Shown: positions 17,879-30,603, numbered from the stretch's first letter. The stretch is DNA of 64,000 nucleotides from Alteromonas naphthalenivorans (GCF_000213655.1 NC_015554.1:1054001-1118000), one strand, 5' to 3'. Numbers and translations: made by a program. Notes: generated by a model not told the origin, from the letters alone.

Positions 17879-19215
17879 GTGAGTGCTAACGTTTAGAACC
17901 TAAACGTTGCTTTGGTATATACGAAGCGGCCGCGTGGATTGTGGATACTACCCACATACCCATAAAGGTCGCTATCGCCATCGCCAATAGCAAAAGGTGG
18001 TTCTTCATCAAGTACGTTGTTTACGCCAAGTACAAGTCGGATAGTATCAGTCACGTTGTAGCCACCTTGAATATCCACTAGCACTTGTGAATCGACCATT
18101 CGGGATGTGTTTTCTTCAAAATCTAACACGCCGTCGAAGTCGATATCCGGTGTATCTTCAAATTCACCCACAAAACTAATATTCAAGTTAGCGTCAAACG
18201 CACCTTTGCTCCACGTTGTGCCAAACAACCAGCGGTGCTCAGGATACCCATACTCACCAGTGTAATCTAAACCATCCTTTTCAAACTCGGTAAGATAAGA
18301 CCAATCAAGATTGAACTTCACGTCACCGTAGTCGTTTAGGGTAAGCATGTAGTTTGCACTTAAATCGATACCTGCAGCTTCTTGTGAAGACACGTTTTGG
18401 TAGGTATTAAATATCTTTTGGATAACCCCTAAGCTAGCGCTGCCTTGTGGATCTAAGCGTACGCAAATTTCGCTATCTTGGTTATTACACTCAGTGTCGT
18501 ATACCAAACCAAATTGCTGCTCATCAATTTTGTTGTCTTGGGTGATACTCCAAATATCAACGCTTAGACCAAGTTCTTGTGTAGGTGCCCAAATAGCGCC
18601 CACATTCCACGATTCAGACTCTTCCGCTTCCAAATCTGGGTTACCCGCAAACTCAATATTATAATCTAATGATTCGCAGTCTAAACCTGTTGCTTCACAG
18701 CGGTATCTATCTACAAAGAACACACTCTTCTGCGAAGGGCCTAAACCTACTTGTGCCAATGATGGTGCTCTGAACCCTTGCGCCCACGAAGCACGAAGGG
18801 TAACTTCGTCGCTTGGCGCCCAGCGTAGCGCAACTTTCGGGTTGGTCGTGTTACCAAAGTCGCTGTAGTCGTCGTAACGACCCGCCAATTGAAGCTCTAG
18901 TTGATCAGAGAGCGGAATTGATAATTCTAAATAGGCGGCGTATTGGTCGCGCTCTGCGTTAGCAGAAACAGATTCAGTACCAAAAATGAGCCCTTGCTGG
19001 AATTGAATGTCTGGAATGTCTGATACTTGCTCTTCACGGTACTCTATACCCGCTGCCATCATGACCATTTCATCACCTAACGCAAACGCTTCGCCAGTAA
19101 TGTGAGCATCGAAGCTAGTCATGCGTGATTCACCTCGGCGAACCAAGCTGGTGGTAATGGCATCAATAACCTCAGGTGAGTTAGTTACACCACCGAAAGG
19201 ATTGTAGTTACCTAA

Positions 19216-20097
19216 GGCGTGTTGATCTTTCGTGATTGGTTTTTGAGCAGCATGGTAAAGAGTTATAATTTGCTTCGCCAAAAGTAAAAGAACAACTCAC
19301 TACCATGCCGAGACTAATGCTAACTGATAAGCGGTGGCAAAAGCTACTTCAAGTAATGAAGAGTACAGGCCGCATTTACAATAAACCAGAACATAGAATG
19401 ACGTTTGAAGGGATACTCTTCCGGCTGAGAACAGGAATTCCTTGGCGTGATTTACCAACAGAATTCGGCGGTTGGAGCGCCGTTTATCGCCGATTCAATT
19501 TATGGTCGAAGAAAGGTTTATTGAATATGTTATTCAATGAGTTAGCCAAACTGGCTGATTACGACTGGGTCTTTGCTGATGGTTCGATTGTCAAAGCTCA
19601 TCAGCATAGTGCCGGAGCAGCTACTAAGGATAATGAGTGCATTGGAAAAAGCCGAGGTGGTAACTCCACAAAAATTCATTTAGCCGTGGATAGTGGTGGG
19701 CTTCCAATTTATTTTGAACTATCAGAAGGCCAGAGAAATGATATAGCTCGGGCTCAAAGTCTGGTTGACCATTTAAGGGAAGTAAACATTTTCGTAGGTG
19801 ACAAAGGCTACGATAGTGACGCATTAAGAGAATATATTGAAGCCAAAGGAGGTATCTCCGTCATACCGAAACGGAACTATGGCCAAGATATAGACAAAGG
19901 CAGCGTTGATTGGTGCCTCTATAAATATCGCCACCTAGTTGAAAACGCCTTTGCTCGAATAAAGCATTATCGTTCAATATCAACGAGGTATGAAAAGTTA
20001 GCAAGGAATTATGCCAGCATGGTATCACTGGCATTTTCGATGATGTGGCTACCCATGTACTGCTGAGTGAAATATATGCAGCAAAGATCAACAGGCC
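19216..20097 (+). mobile_element. IS5-family insertion sequence, 882 bp
   Basis: Terminal inverted repeats GGCGTGTTGATCTTTCG (19216-19232) and, on the other strand, GGCCTGTTGATCTTTGC (ending 20097) match at 14 of 17 positions. Flanking 4-bp sites are CTAA (19212-19215) and CTAG (20098-20101), which fit the YTAR target of IS5 relatives with one difference. It carries one transposase gene opposite to the receptor. Confidence 0.9.
19305..20066 (+). CDS. IS5-family transposase (DDE)
   Basis: 253 residues in a single frame. The DUF4096-like N terminus (LTDKRWQKLL, RTGIPWRDLPTEFGGWSAVYRRF) is followed by DDE motifs FADGS (first Asp), GDKGYDSD (second Asp) and ENAFARIKHYRSISTRYEKL (Glu with the downstream R/K pattern). 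Nothing looks broken, so the enzyme may be active. Many IS427-group relatives need a frameshift; this one does not. Confidence 0.93.
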   Translation: MPRLMLTDKRWQKLLQVMKSTGRIYNKPEHRMTFEGILFRLRTGIPWRDLPTEFGGWSAVYRRFNLWSKKGLLNMLFNELAKLADYDWVFADGSIVKAHQHSAGAATKDNECIGKSRGGNSTKIHLAVDSGGLPIYFELSEGQRNDIARAQSLVDHLREVNIFVGDKGYDSDALREYIEAKGGISVIPKRNYGQDIDKGSVDWCLYKYRHLVENAFARIKHYRSISTRYEKLARNYASMVSLAFSMMWLPMYC

Positions 20098-21367
20098 CTA
20101 GGTCAATCTGTTCCTGTAGCCAATCTACGCGAACCCAACCTTGCGATTGATCGCCGCTTTGTTCAGAACTACTTCTGCCTTTTTGGACAGATGCTTCCCA
20201 ATCGTAGTCAAAAATTTGGCCTCGTAAGCCTGCTACAAACCTAAGTGTATCGGTTTCAATATCCCAGCGTCTGGCGCCCGCATCCACAGGGCGGTAACGG
20301 CCAATATCAATATCTTGCCCGAAAGGGTTATCAGGATGGGTGCCAGGTACGGTTAAGCCCGCATCTTCATCAAGGGGCGTGGCTGCACCGCCAGCTTCAG
20401 AGGTATTGTGCTGTACGGCGACTTCCATAAACGCGGTAACATCTGACGAAATTTTATAATCGAATTGACCAATAAAGCCGACGCGCTCCGATGCAGGAAT
20501 AGTGAGGCCGTATGGGCCATAGTCGAACAAACAACTACCAGATGCAGTGGCGCTATCGGCTGGGCAATCGGGATCGATAGTTTTAACGCCGTCAACATAG
20601 AAATAACCTGGATACCCGCGAGAAGAACGAAAATCCATACCGCCATAAGGCGATTGATTGGCAGTACCAAACCGGCCCATTTCGTCAGCGCCTAGCTGGC
20701 TGTTGTTAAAGTAATCGAGAATGACAGTAGCGCTGCTTTTTTCACTTTGGCTGCCCCACAGCATATTAGCCGTGGTTTCGCCGTAGCTTGGCCCTGTGGT
20801 ACCGCCATAGCCTACGTTTACTTCTAAACCATCATAGTCTTTCTTCAAAATAACGTTTACTACACCGGCCACGGCATCTGAACCGTAAATAGCTGATGCA
20901 CCGTCTTTTAAAATATCGATGCGTTCAATGGCCGATACGGGAATAGCATTAATATCAACAAATGAATTGGTAATGCTTTCTGCAAATGCACTGATGGCAA
21001 CACGTCGGCCATTAATAAGTACTAAGGTGGCATCTGGACCCATACCTCTAAGGGACACAGAGGCCGCACCATTTGCGGTTGAGTCTTGGCTATTGTTACG
21101 GGTTGAGAAAGTACCCGCACCGGTGGCCGGCATGCGTTCTAGTAATTGTTGTAAGTTCTCATACCCCATGCCTTTTATCATGGTGGCATCTATCGATTGA
21201 ATAGGAGAGGGGCCTTCAATATCGGTTCGTTTGATACGAGAGCCTGTTACTGCTATACGTTCTACTCCCTCAGCTTGTTCTTCTGCTTGTTGCGCTTGCG
21301 AGGAAGAGATTGAGGAGAGTCCAGCCAGTGCGAGTGTGAGCGTACTAAATTTAACACCATGTTTCAT

Positions 21368-21665
21368 TGTGATTTCCTTATGGTTCCATTTAACTTGTTA
21401 TTTTTTATCTCAGTAACGCGAATGGTTACTAATTAATCAATAGCATTAACGTGGGTAAAGTAGCAAGCTGGCAAGCTATTGTTTTTGAATAGACTTAGTT
21501 ACAAATTGTGTACAAATGGAAAATGAGCAGAGACCAGAAGCGCTGAGGCTCATCGTTGACATAGAGTAACTGGCAAATGTAGGCAAATTTGTGGGAAGTT
21601 GGGTAAGGCAGTAATAAAAGAGAGGGAGGGCATACCCGTTTGAGGGCATGCCTGTAGAACTGATA
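21368..21665. other. Receptor-signal peptidase intergenic region
   Basis: 298 bp holding the receptor leader (TAAGGAAATCAC ribosome-binding site before 21367). No other gene or strong hairpin was seen. Confidence 0.5.
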
Positions 21666-22307
21666 TTATTGAAGCGCTAGCAAAGAACGCTCTCCTCTTG
21701 GTAAGTAGTAATTTTCTTTGTCTAATGAAAAAGCCACACGGGTAGCACGTCCTTGGACCTCTTCAACAGGAATAAAGCCGTAATAACGTGAATCTACGCT
21801 GTTATTTCGGTTATCACCCATCACCAACACATGTTTATCAGGTACAACAACTTCATTAAATGACGAGCGCGCCCCTTGTACAGGTAATAGCTGAATACTG
21901 CGCTGACTATCGCCTATATTTTCTTGGAAAACATAGTGGTCGCGCCTCTGTATTACGGCGTGCTCATCATTTACGGTTAGCGTGTTGTTACTCAAGCTAA
22001 CCGTGTCGCCAGCAATAGCGACAACGCGCTTAACTAACCGCGTATCGGCCGCGCTACTTTGAATAACCACAATGTCACCACGGGCGATATCTCCCGTTTG
22101 GCTAAGCACCACATTGGTAAAAGGCAGTTCGAGGGTGTAGGCACTTTTATCTACCACTATCCGATCTCCCACCTGAATGGTGGGCTCCATAGAACCCGAA
22201 GGTACATGATAGTAATCTGCCACACTGCTTCTGAATGAAAACATCAGTACAACAAATAGTATGAAAGGTAAGTTTCTTTTAATAAACGAGCCAGTTTGTT
22301 GCTTCAT
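21666..22307 (-). CDS. lepB: Signal peptidase I (S26 family), probable second copy
   Basis: 213 residues from the ATG at 22307, preceded by AGGAAT; a longer frame to 22364 is unlikely. One N-terminal membrane anchor (residues ~12-28) is followed by the catalytic Ser39 in PSGSMEPT, Lys93 in RLVKRVVA, and the GDNRNNSVDSRYYG box. It cleaves Sec signal peptides on the periplasmic side. It lies outside the lepA-lepB-rnc cluster usual for the housekeeping gene and is shorter than E. coli LepB, so it may be an accessory enzyme. Confidence 0.92.
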   Translation of the reverse strand: MKQQTGSFIKRNLPFILFVVLMFSFRSSVADYYHVPSGSMEPTIQVGDRIVVDKSAYTLELPFTNVVLSQTGDIARGDIVVIQSSAADTRLVKRVVAIAGDTVSLSNNTLTVNDEHAVIQRRDHYVFQENIGDSQRSIQLLPVQGARSSFNEVVVPDKHVLVMGDNRNNSVDSRYYGFIPVEEVQGRATRVAFSLDKENYYLPRGERSLLALQ

Positions 22308-22712
22308 CTTTATTCCTAACAATAGGTGGTTAATACGGCGTAACTGTAGTTCGTTGCCATGCACTAAATAGATTATGGCGCTAATAGCCGCAAAGGAGCT
22401 AGAAGTATAGAGGGTTTAGATTGGGAACAGTTCATACTGAAAGTGTTTCAAGATGTGTGTTCTTTATTTCACCCCAGCCTACAGTTCTCATGCTAGTGCT
22501 TGGTCGATTCTGGCAGGCGGTTGAGTGTTATAAGCTTTACTATTGAAGTACTGCAATGTACGTTTTGCGGCCCCTGATGCCAAAATAAGCATGACGCTGT
22601 TTGAAGAAAAAATTCCTGAATTCAAATTTTAGTCGTGAATACGAACTTCAGCGCAATACCAGACGCTCGTGGTTACTGAATACCGCATACATTCCAACGC
22701 TTGATTAGCGTT
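22308..22712. other. Intergenic region between lepB and the toxin-antitoxin pair
   Basis: 405 bp. Apart from a small inverted repeat AACGCT-TGATT-AGCGTT (22696-22712) directly after the antitoxin stop, possibly ending its transcript, nothing was recognised. No coding frame with family resemblance. Confidence 0.5.
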
Positions 22713-22997
22713 TTACCCAAGCGCCCTCATAACAGCTTTAGGCTCTTTAGCTACGACATTTAATAAAGCAAGTGCTGGTCCTTGTGGATTGCGATCACCT
22801 CGTTCCCAGTGACGTAAAGTTGAAACGCTGATGCAAAGCTTTGAAGCGAACTCCATTTGGGTTAGACCAAGATTACGGCGTATTTCTACAACGTTGACTT
22901 CTGGTGCTCTATGGATTTTAGCTTCGACTTTTTTTCCTTCAGTAAAATCGATGGCTTCTTGCAAACCTTGAGCGATACTATTGAATGCATTAGTCAT
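22713..22997 (-). CDS. higA: HigA-type antitoxin with XRE helix-turn-helix
   Basis: 94 residues. An N-terminal arm (QGLQEAIDFTEGKK) precedes a Cro/CI helix-turn-helix: RRNLGLTQMEFASKLCISVSTLRHWERGDRNP (residues ~40-71). The antitoxin follows its toxin with an 8-base overlap, the order of higBA modules. It should bind the toxin and repress the operon, most simply through the palindrome at 23346-23364. Confidence 0.88.
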   Translation of the reverse strand: MTNAFNSIAQGLQEAIDFTEGKKVEAKIHRAPEVNVVEIRRNLGLTQMEFASKLCISVSTLRHWERGDRNPQGPALALLNVVAKEPKAVMRALG

Positions 22998-23337
22998 TAT
23001 ATTTCTCCAACGCTTTTGTAGTTAGCAGCTTGACTAGTTTAGATAAAGTATTTCTGTCTGCTTTGACTAAATTAGCTTTTTCGTTTTTGCCAAATATTGT
23101 TAATAGAAAAAGTGGAATACGTTCATCATGATAATAATAAATAACACGTACACCCCCACTCTTACCCTTATTACCTTTGCTCCAACGCAACTTTCTAATC
23201 CCACCAGTACCTTCCATAACATCGCCTGCTTTCGGATGTTCAGATAAGTAATCAATGACACCTTTTCGTTCAGATTCACTTAATAGCGCATCTGCTCGCT
23301 TTATAAATTCTGGTAGTTCGGCTATTGTCGTTCTCAT
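22990..23337 (-). CDS. higB: HigB/RelE-type toxin
   Basis: 115 residues from ATG 23337 (a TTG six codons upstream falls inside the operator palindrome, so the ATG is preferred). The pattern IRKLRWSKGNKGKSGGVRVIYYYHDERIPLFLLTIFGKNEKANL is that of the HigB2/RelE-like mRNA interferase family, which cuts mRNA at the ribosome. Strong Shine-Dalgarno is absent. It is encoded directly upstream of its antitoxin. Confidence 0.88.
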   Translation of the reverse strand: MRTTIAELPEFIKRADALLSESERKGVIDYLSEHPKAGDVMEGTGGIRKLRWSKGNKGKSGGVRVIYYYHDERIPLFLLTIFGKNEKANLVKADRNTLSKLVKLLTTKALEKYND

Positions 23338-23345
23338 AGCACCAT

Positions 23346-23364
23346 AGTAATCCAATGGATTACT
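23346..23364 (-). promoter_or_regulatory. Operator palindrome of the higBA-type operon
   Basis: AGTAATCC-AAT-GGATTACT, a perfect 8-bp inverted repeat with a 3-bp centre, starts nine bases upstream of the toxin ATG. Position and symmetry fit autoregulation by the antitoxin. Confidence 0.65.
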
Positions 23365-23677
23365 GTATTCAACTTAAAAAACTTAAACTGCACGTCTAAC
23401 TATCAATTCCTTCAGATATCTCAAGGGCGTCCTCTACTTCGATGCTTTGTTAGTATTTATAAACCCTCAGCGCGAACAGCCCTTTATGGCACAACTCGGA
23501 AATTTAAAACCTAAACCCTGAGGGTCTACTGTTTGTTTATTTCCGACTGTCAGCAATACCGAGACTTTACATAACACCGGTTAGCACATAAAGAATACAT
23601 CATAGGATGAGAATCAGCTTACACGATGCTTTGCTAAGCTAAACCTTAGCGAAAAAACTGTCCTAAGGCAGATTGCA
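23365..23677. other. Intergenic region upstream of higBA
   Basis: 313 bp. It holds the distal higBA promoter and an ACCCTCAG/CTGAGGGT inverted repeat with a long loop (about 23464-23534). A GTCTAAC heptamer near 23394 recalls an integron attC end, but the partner end does not fit. No gene called. Confidence 0.45.
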
Positions 23678-24127
23678 TTATTTAACTTCAAGCTCCATCA
23701 CAACACCGTCTTCGTCATCTTCCTCGGTTACAACAAAGCCGAACTGTGAATAGAACTTTCGCATTGCATGGTGCCCTGGCATATAGAGTATTGTTATCTT
23801 TTTACAGGCAGGGATTACGCTCATTTCTTTAATAACTTGTTCGGTCGCAATTTTTCCAATGCCTTGCCCCTGATGTTTGACGTCAACCATAAATTGCGCA
23901 ATATAAAACTCGTCGGGTAGGTTTTCTTCTAACTCCTGATAATATTGAATAAAACCTACAGCTTCATCACCTTGATAAATAGCTCTGTTAACATAATGAG
24001 GGTAGAAGCTTGATTCGGCGATAGATTCCGAATTTAACGCCACATAGTTTTCTTGCTCTTTTGTAATTTCTAGATGAATAATATCTAGCCAATTGTCTTT
24101 GGTGACTTCTCGTAAACTAATATCCAT
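23678..24127 (-). CDS. GNAT family N-acetyltransferase
   Basis: 149 residues from ATG 24127 with GAGGATT upstream. The acetyl-CoA-binding segment is FYIAQFMVDVKHQGQGIGKIATEQVIKEM (residues ~83-112), with the Q-x-x-G-x-G/A pattern GQGIGK, and FYSQFGFVVTEED follows near the end. The substrate cannot be inferred. It lies downstream of the his terminator in the same orientation but as a separate unit. Confidence 0.85.
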   Translation of the reverse strand: MDISLREVTKDNWLDIIHLEITKEQENYVALNSESIAESSFYPHYVNRAIYQGDEAVGFIQYYQELEENLPDEFYIAQFMVDVKHQGQGIGKIATEQVIKEMSVIPACKKITILYMPGHHAMRKFYSQFGFVVTEEDDEDGVVMELEVK

Positions 24128-24245
24128 ATAAATCCTCAATGCTTCCCAAAAGAGATAAAAATATTTAGGCATAGTGATAAAAAACAATGCTACAAGGAGA
24201 AATAAATAGAAAATCAGTGAGGCAATAAGATGAGAGGTTCATGAA

Positions 24246-24283
24246 AATAAAAAGGGAGCAAGTTACGCTAGTAACTTGCTCCC
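24246..24283 (-). terminator. Terminator of the his operon
   Basis: GGGAGCAAGTTAC (24254-24266) pairs perfectly with GTAACTTGCTCCC (24271-24283); on the minus strand the stem is followed by TTTTTATTTT. It is located about 50 bp after the hisIE stop. Confidence 0.9.
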
Positions 24284-24332
24284 TACATGTTATGTGTTGT
24301 AATTTCGCTCAATGAACTTGGGCGATGAACAC

Positions 24333-24946
24333 TTACTTTTGACGTTCACGCAATACAGATAGTGCATCATCAAGCGACATGTCGCTTGCTTGCAGCAATA
24401 CGGTTAGGTGATACAGCAAATCAGCGGCTTCGTTTTTAAGCTCTTCTTTGTCGTGTACCGTAGCAGCAAGTGCGGTTTCAACACCTTCTTCACCCACTTT
24501 CTGTGCAATACGCTTAATGCCTTTATTGTACAAGCTAGCGGTGTAGCTGCTTTTCGGATCTGCGCCTTTACGGGCAGCCAATAAGCGCTCTAAATCAGCC
24601 AGAAAGGTAAAGCTAGGCGTATTGCCTTCAAACCAGCAGCTTTCAACGCCTGTATGGCACGTAGGGCCGTTAGGGTTGGCTAACACTAATAGCGAGTCGA
24701 AATCGCAATCGGCGGCTACGCTGACTAAATCTAAGGTATTGCCTGAGGTTTCGCCTTTTTGCCACAAACGCAGTTTTGAGCGACTAAAAAAAGTGACTTT
24801 ACCGCTATCTAGTGTAGTGGCTAGTGCATCTTGGTTCATGTAACCCTGCATTAGTACTTTGCCTGAAAGGGCGTCTTGTACTATGGCTGGAAGCAGGTTG
24901 TCCATTTTTTCCCATGCTAGGGTATTACTGTTTTCGGAAGTTACAA

Positions 24947-24950
<4 letters not shown>
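24333..24950 (-). CDS. hisI: Bifunctional phosphoribosyl-AMP cyclohydrolase / phosphoribosyl-ATP pyrophosphatase
   Basis: 205 residues, a HisI-HisE fusion as in E. coli. HisI part (residues ~1-115): [43 protein letters not shown] and CHTGVESCW zinc residues. HisE part: helical [18 protein letters not shown] and [14 protein letters not shown]. It catalyses steps 2 and 3 of histidine synthesis. Last gene of the operon, overlapping hisF by four bases. Confidence 0.97.
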
Positions 24951-27118
<2,168 letters not shown>

Positions 27119-27119
<1 letters not shown>

Positions 27120-28189
27120 TAAAGCGCTCCTTTACTGCTAGGCAGTGCATCACCTTGTCGCGTAATGGCTTGACGTAACGCACGGCCAAATACTTTGAAT
27201 AAACTTTCTACCTGGTGGTGAGCATTCCCTTCGCTGGTGGAAAGGTGAAGCGACAGCCCCATGCTTTGCGCCAATGAATAGAAAAAGTGCGGCACCATTT
27301 CAGTGGCCATTTCGCCCACTTGGTCGCGGCTGAAATCAGCTTCAAACTTAAGGTGAGGGCGGTTTGAGATATCCATAATACATTCTGCGCGGCACTCATC
27401 CATAGGCAGGGCAAAACCAAAACGGCCAATACCACGTTTATCACCGAGGGCTTTCTTAAGAGCTTCACCCAATGCTAATGCAGTGTCTTCCACACTGTGG
27501 TGATCATCTATGTGCAAATCGCCATCTACGGTCACGTTTAACTCAAACCCACCGTGGGTCGCAATTTGGTCGAGCATGTGGTCGAAGAAACCCAACCCAG
27601 TGTGGATGTGCGACTTCTCGGTAGAGTCTAAATCTACGCGTACTTTAATGTCGGTTTCTGAGGTAGTGCGGATAACTTCGGCAATACGTGAAGACGACAA
27701 CAAGGTTTTCTGGATGTGATCCCAGTTCAAGGTGTCAGGGTTATATTGCAAACCTTTAATACCCATGTTCTCGGCAAGTTGCATGTCGGTCATGCGATCG
27801 CCAATCACGTATGAACGGGTGAAATCCACCTTTCCTTGCTGAAGGTAATCTTTCACTAACCCCAGTTTAGGCTTACGGCAAGTACAGTTGTCTTCTTCAA
27901 AGTGCGGGCAAATAAGCACGTCGTCAAATGTAATGCCTTGGCTTTTAAAAATAGCCATCATGGCATTATGAGGCGCGTCAAAATCAGCTTGTGGAAAGCT
28001 GTCCGTGCCTAAACCATCTTGGTTAGTGACCATGACAAACTTAAAGCCTGCGGCTATTAGCTTTAATAACACAGGAATAACGTTTGGCTCGAAAACCAGC
28101 TTTTCTAAACTGTCTAGCTGTTTATCTACCGGTGGTTCTTCTACAAGTGTACCGTCGCGGTCGATAAATAAAATGGCTTGCTGACTCAT
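27119..28189 (-). CDS. hisB: Bifunctional histidinol-phosphatase / imidazoleglycerol-phosphate dehydratase
   Basis: 356 residues, the fused gamma-proteobacterial form. N-terminal HAD phosphatase: [25 protein letters not shown], the zinc loop [15 protein letters not shown] and GDRMTDM. C-terminal dehydratase: [33 protein letters not shown] and [15 protein letters not shown]. It overlaps hisC by four bases. Confidence 0.97.
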
Positions 28190-29274
28190 GCCGCTAGCTC
28201 CTTTTTAAATTCGTTGATCAGTTGCAATAAACGCTGGTTTTGTTCTTCAGTACCAATGCTTACTCGCAAGCAATTTGTAAGGTTAAGCTGTTTAGATTGG
28301 TCGCGTATTAATAACCCTTTGCTCACCAAATATTGCATGAGTTCGCTAGCACGCTCGTAGCGAAATAGCACAAAGTTTGCTTTTCTATCGCCAACCAATT
28401 CAAAGCCGTCAATATCGGCAAGCGCGGTTGCCAGTAGGTCTTTTTCTCTATTGATGGTATCTACCTGCAACTGAATTAATGTCAGTGAGTCAGTAGATAA
28501 CGCCTGTGCAGCAATTTGTGCCACAGGCTCTGCAATAGGGTAGGGTGCAATAACTTTTAGCAACGCTTGAATAACCGGCGCTTGGGCTAGAGTAAAGCCG
28601 CAGCGTAAACCCGCTAACGCAAAGGCTTTTGAAAGCGTGCGTAGTACTACTAGGTTAGGGTAATCCGCTATTTCATTTGCCCAGGTATTATCGGCATCAA
28701 ACTCAATATAGGCTTCATCCACTACCACTAAGGCGCTATCGGCAAAGTGGTTGAGTACTGCTCGAATATCGTCTCTGGCAACCTGTGTACCCGTTGGGTT
28801 ATTTGGCGCACAAATAAAGATAACATTAGCGTTATCAATTGCGCATACACCTTCAACGTCTAGGCTGAAATCGCCTTTTAGTGGCACGGTAGTAATACCC
28901 ACATCACAGGTTTCTGCGCTAATGGCGTACATACCATAGGTGGGCGGACAAATAACAATATTATCTTTGCCTGGTGTGCAAAAGGTACGAATCAGTAATT
29001 CAATGCCTTCGTCTGCACCACGGGTAACCATCAACTGAGAGGTATCAATGCCTGCATAAGCAGCATAGCTTTCTACCACCGATGAGGGCTGACACGACGG
29101 GTAACGATTAAAGTTACTCGCATCAATTGTATACTCATTCGCATAAGGCGACTCGTTGGCGTTTAGCCAATCTTGACCGCCTGAATACAAACGCCTAGCC
29201 GACTCATAAGGCTTAAGCGGCACTAAATTGTCGTTAATTAGGTTATCAATAAGGGTATCTACAAGCGCAGACAT
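28186..29274 (-). CDS. hisC: Histidinol-phosphate aminotransferase
   Basis: 362 residues, class I/II PLP aminotransferase. Landmarks: NANESP-type opening ([13 protein letters not shown]), [17 protein letters not shown] and the PLP lysine in [17 protein letters not shown] (near residue 218), with LRVSIGT arginine near the end. It transfers an amino group to imidazole-acetol phosphate. It abuts hisD. Confidence 0.97.
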   Translation of the reverse strand: MSALVDTLIDNLINDNLVPLKPYESARRLYSGGQDWLNANESPYANEYTIDASNFNRYPSCQPSSVVESYAAYAGIDTSQLMVTRGADEGIELLIRTFCTPGKDNIVICPPTYGMYAISAETCDVGITTVPLKGDFSLDVEGVCAIDNANVIFICAPNNPTGTQVARDDIRAVLNHFADSALVVVDEAYIEFDADNTWANEIADYPNLVVLRTLSKAFALAGLRCGFTLAQAPVIQALLKVIAPYPIAEPVAQIAAQALSTDSLTLIQLQVDTINREKDLLATALADIDGFELVGDRKANFVLFRYERASELMQYLVSKGLLIRDQSKQLNLTNCLRVSIGTEEQNQRLLQLINEFKKELAA

Positions 29275-30590
29275 TAGGCATCTCCCTTATCGTTAGCGTT
29301 TGCTAATTTTTGCATACGCAGCGCTACCGCTTGTTCGTGAGCATCAAGCCCTTCAGCGCTAGCCAATGCCATAATAGCTGGGCCTAAGTTGCGCATGCCG
29401 TCTGCAGATAACTCTTGAATGGTGTAACGACGCATAAAGTCGAGTAAGCCTAAGCTGGAGTAGTTCTTCGCATAACCGTACGTAGGTAATACGTGGTTAG
29501 TACCCGAGGCATAATCTCCGGCAGATTCAGGCGACCAAGGGCCTAAAAATATTGAACCTGCGTATTTGATTTTCGGCAGTAAACTACGGGCATCTTCAAT
29601 TTGCACTATCAAGTGTTCAGGCGCATAGGCATTGCTTACTAAAATAGCGTCATCTATTGAGTCGGCCAAAATATAGCGGGCATTCTCCATTGCAGGACGA
29701 GCAATGTCGGCCCGTGAAAGGGTAGACAATTGACGTTCAACCGCTGCCTTCGCACTTTCAATCAGTGCTTCGCTGTTAGACACTAAAATGGCTTGAGAAT
29801 CAGGGCCATGCTCTGCTTGAGAAAGTAAGTCTGAGGCAACAAATTCAGCATCGGCAAATTCATCGGCTAACACCAATACTTCAGACGGGCCTGCTGGCAT
29901 ATCAATAGCCGCACCATCAGCACGCAAACTTACTTGCTGTTTGGCTTCTGTCACAAAACTATTGCCCGGGCCGAATATTTTATCAACCTGCGGGATAGTA
30001 TCTGTGCCTAATGCCATTGCTGCAATGGCCTGCGCGCCGCCACAAAGATATATGGCTTCAATGCCACATTTTCTTGCGGCATAGGCAATTTCAGGGGCAA
30101 TCAAGCCTTGCTTGTTTGGTGGCGTACAAAGCAGTTTGTTGTCACAACCCGCTACCAGCGCTGGTACACCTAGCATTAGCACCGTTGAAGGCAAAGGTGC
30201 ACTGCCACCTGGAATATACAAACCTACTGCGTCTAGTGGGGTGAAGCGCAATTCGCAGTTCACACCAGGCGTAGTGGTTAGCGCAATATCACTTGGCAAC
30301 TGAGCATCGTGAAACGCTTTAATATTGTTAAATGCAATATCAATAGCGCCAGCCACTTCTGCGGTAACCGAGCTTGCTAACGTGTCGATGTTTTCTTGCG
30401 ATAACACTAACGATTGCAAATCAGGGTAATCAAACTTACGAGTGAAGTCGATAACAGCTGCATCGCCTTTACTTTCAACGCTAGCGATAATGTCGCCCAC
30501 GGTTTGTTTTAACTGTTGGCTATTGGCCATAGCCGGGCGCGAAAGCGCTGTTTTTTTCTCAAGCTTTGATAGAGATGACCAGATAATCAT
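29274..30590 (-). CDS. hisD: Histidinol dehydrogenase
   Basis: 438 residues. Zinc and substrate residues fit the family: PGGSAPLPSTVLMLGVPA, FGPGNSFVTEAKQQV, DMPAGPSEVLVLAD, SQAEHGPDSQ, and the C-terminal YAPEHL and GTNHVLPT. NAD-dependent oxidation of histidinol to histidine. Stop is directly at the hisC start; 13 bp separate it from hisG. Confidence 0.97.
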   Translation of the reverse strand: MIIWSSLSKLEKKTALSRPAMANSQQLKQTVGDIIASVESKGDAAVIDFTRKFDYPDLQSLVLSQENIDTLASSVTAEVAGAIDIAFNNIKAFHDAQLPSDIALTTTPGVNCELRFTPLDAVGLYIPGGSAPLPSTVLMLGVPALVAGCDNKLLCTPPNKQGLIAPEIAYAARKCGIEAIYLCGGAQAIAAMALGTDTIPQVDKIFGPGNSFVTEAKQQVSLRADGAAIDMPAGPSEVLVLADEFADAEFVASDLLSQAEHGPDSQAILVSNSEALIESAKAAVERQLSTLSRADIARPAMENARYILADSIDDAILVSNAYAPEHLIVQIEDARSLLPKIKYAGSIFLGPWSPESAGDYASGTNHVLPTYGYAKNYSSLGLLDFMRRYTIQELSADGMRNLGPAIMALASAEGLDAHEQAVALRMQKLANANDKGDA

Positions 30591-30603
30591 AATCTTTTGC
30601 CTT

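Larger units (their letters stand above)
17893..21367 (-). pseudogene. TonB-dependent outer-membrane receptor gene interrupted by an IS5-family element
   Basis: The gene starts at 21367 (signal peptide MKHGVKFSTLTLALAGLSSISSSQA), continues through the plug (VTGSRIKRTDIEGPSPIQ, LVLINGRRV, ERIDILKDGASAIYGSDAVAGVVNVILKK) to 20098, and resumes at 19211 down to 17893 with beta-barrel segments and terminal Phe. Deleting 19212-20097 (886 bp, the IS plus one target copy) leaves 2589 bp, a continuous 862-residue receptor with no other damage. The junction reads QIDLGNYNPFGG. The ligand is unknown; the family imports siderophores, glycans or similar. The C-terminal fragment alone has no signal peptide, so function is presumably lost. 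Confidence 0.93.

Noticed and set aside
23393..23460. attC-like heptamers (GTCTAAC ... GTTAGTA) near the toxin-antitoxin genes
   Set aside because: Second end does not match GTTRRRY, no folded attC symmetry, and the orientation relative to the genes is wrong for a cassette.
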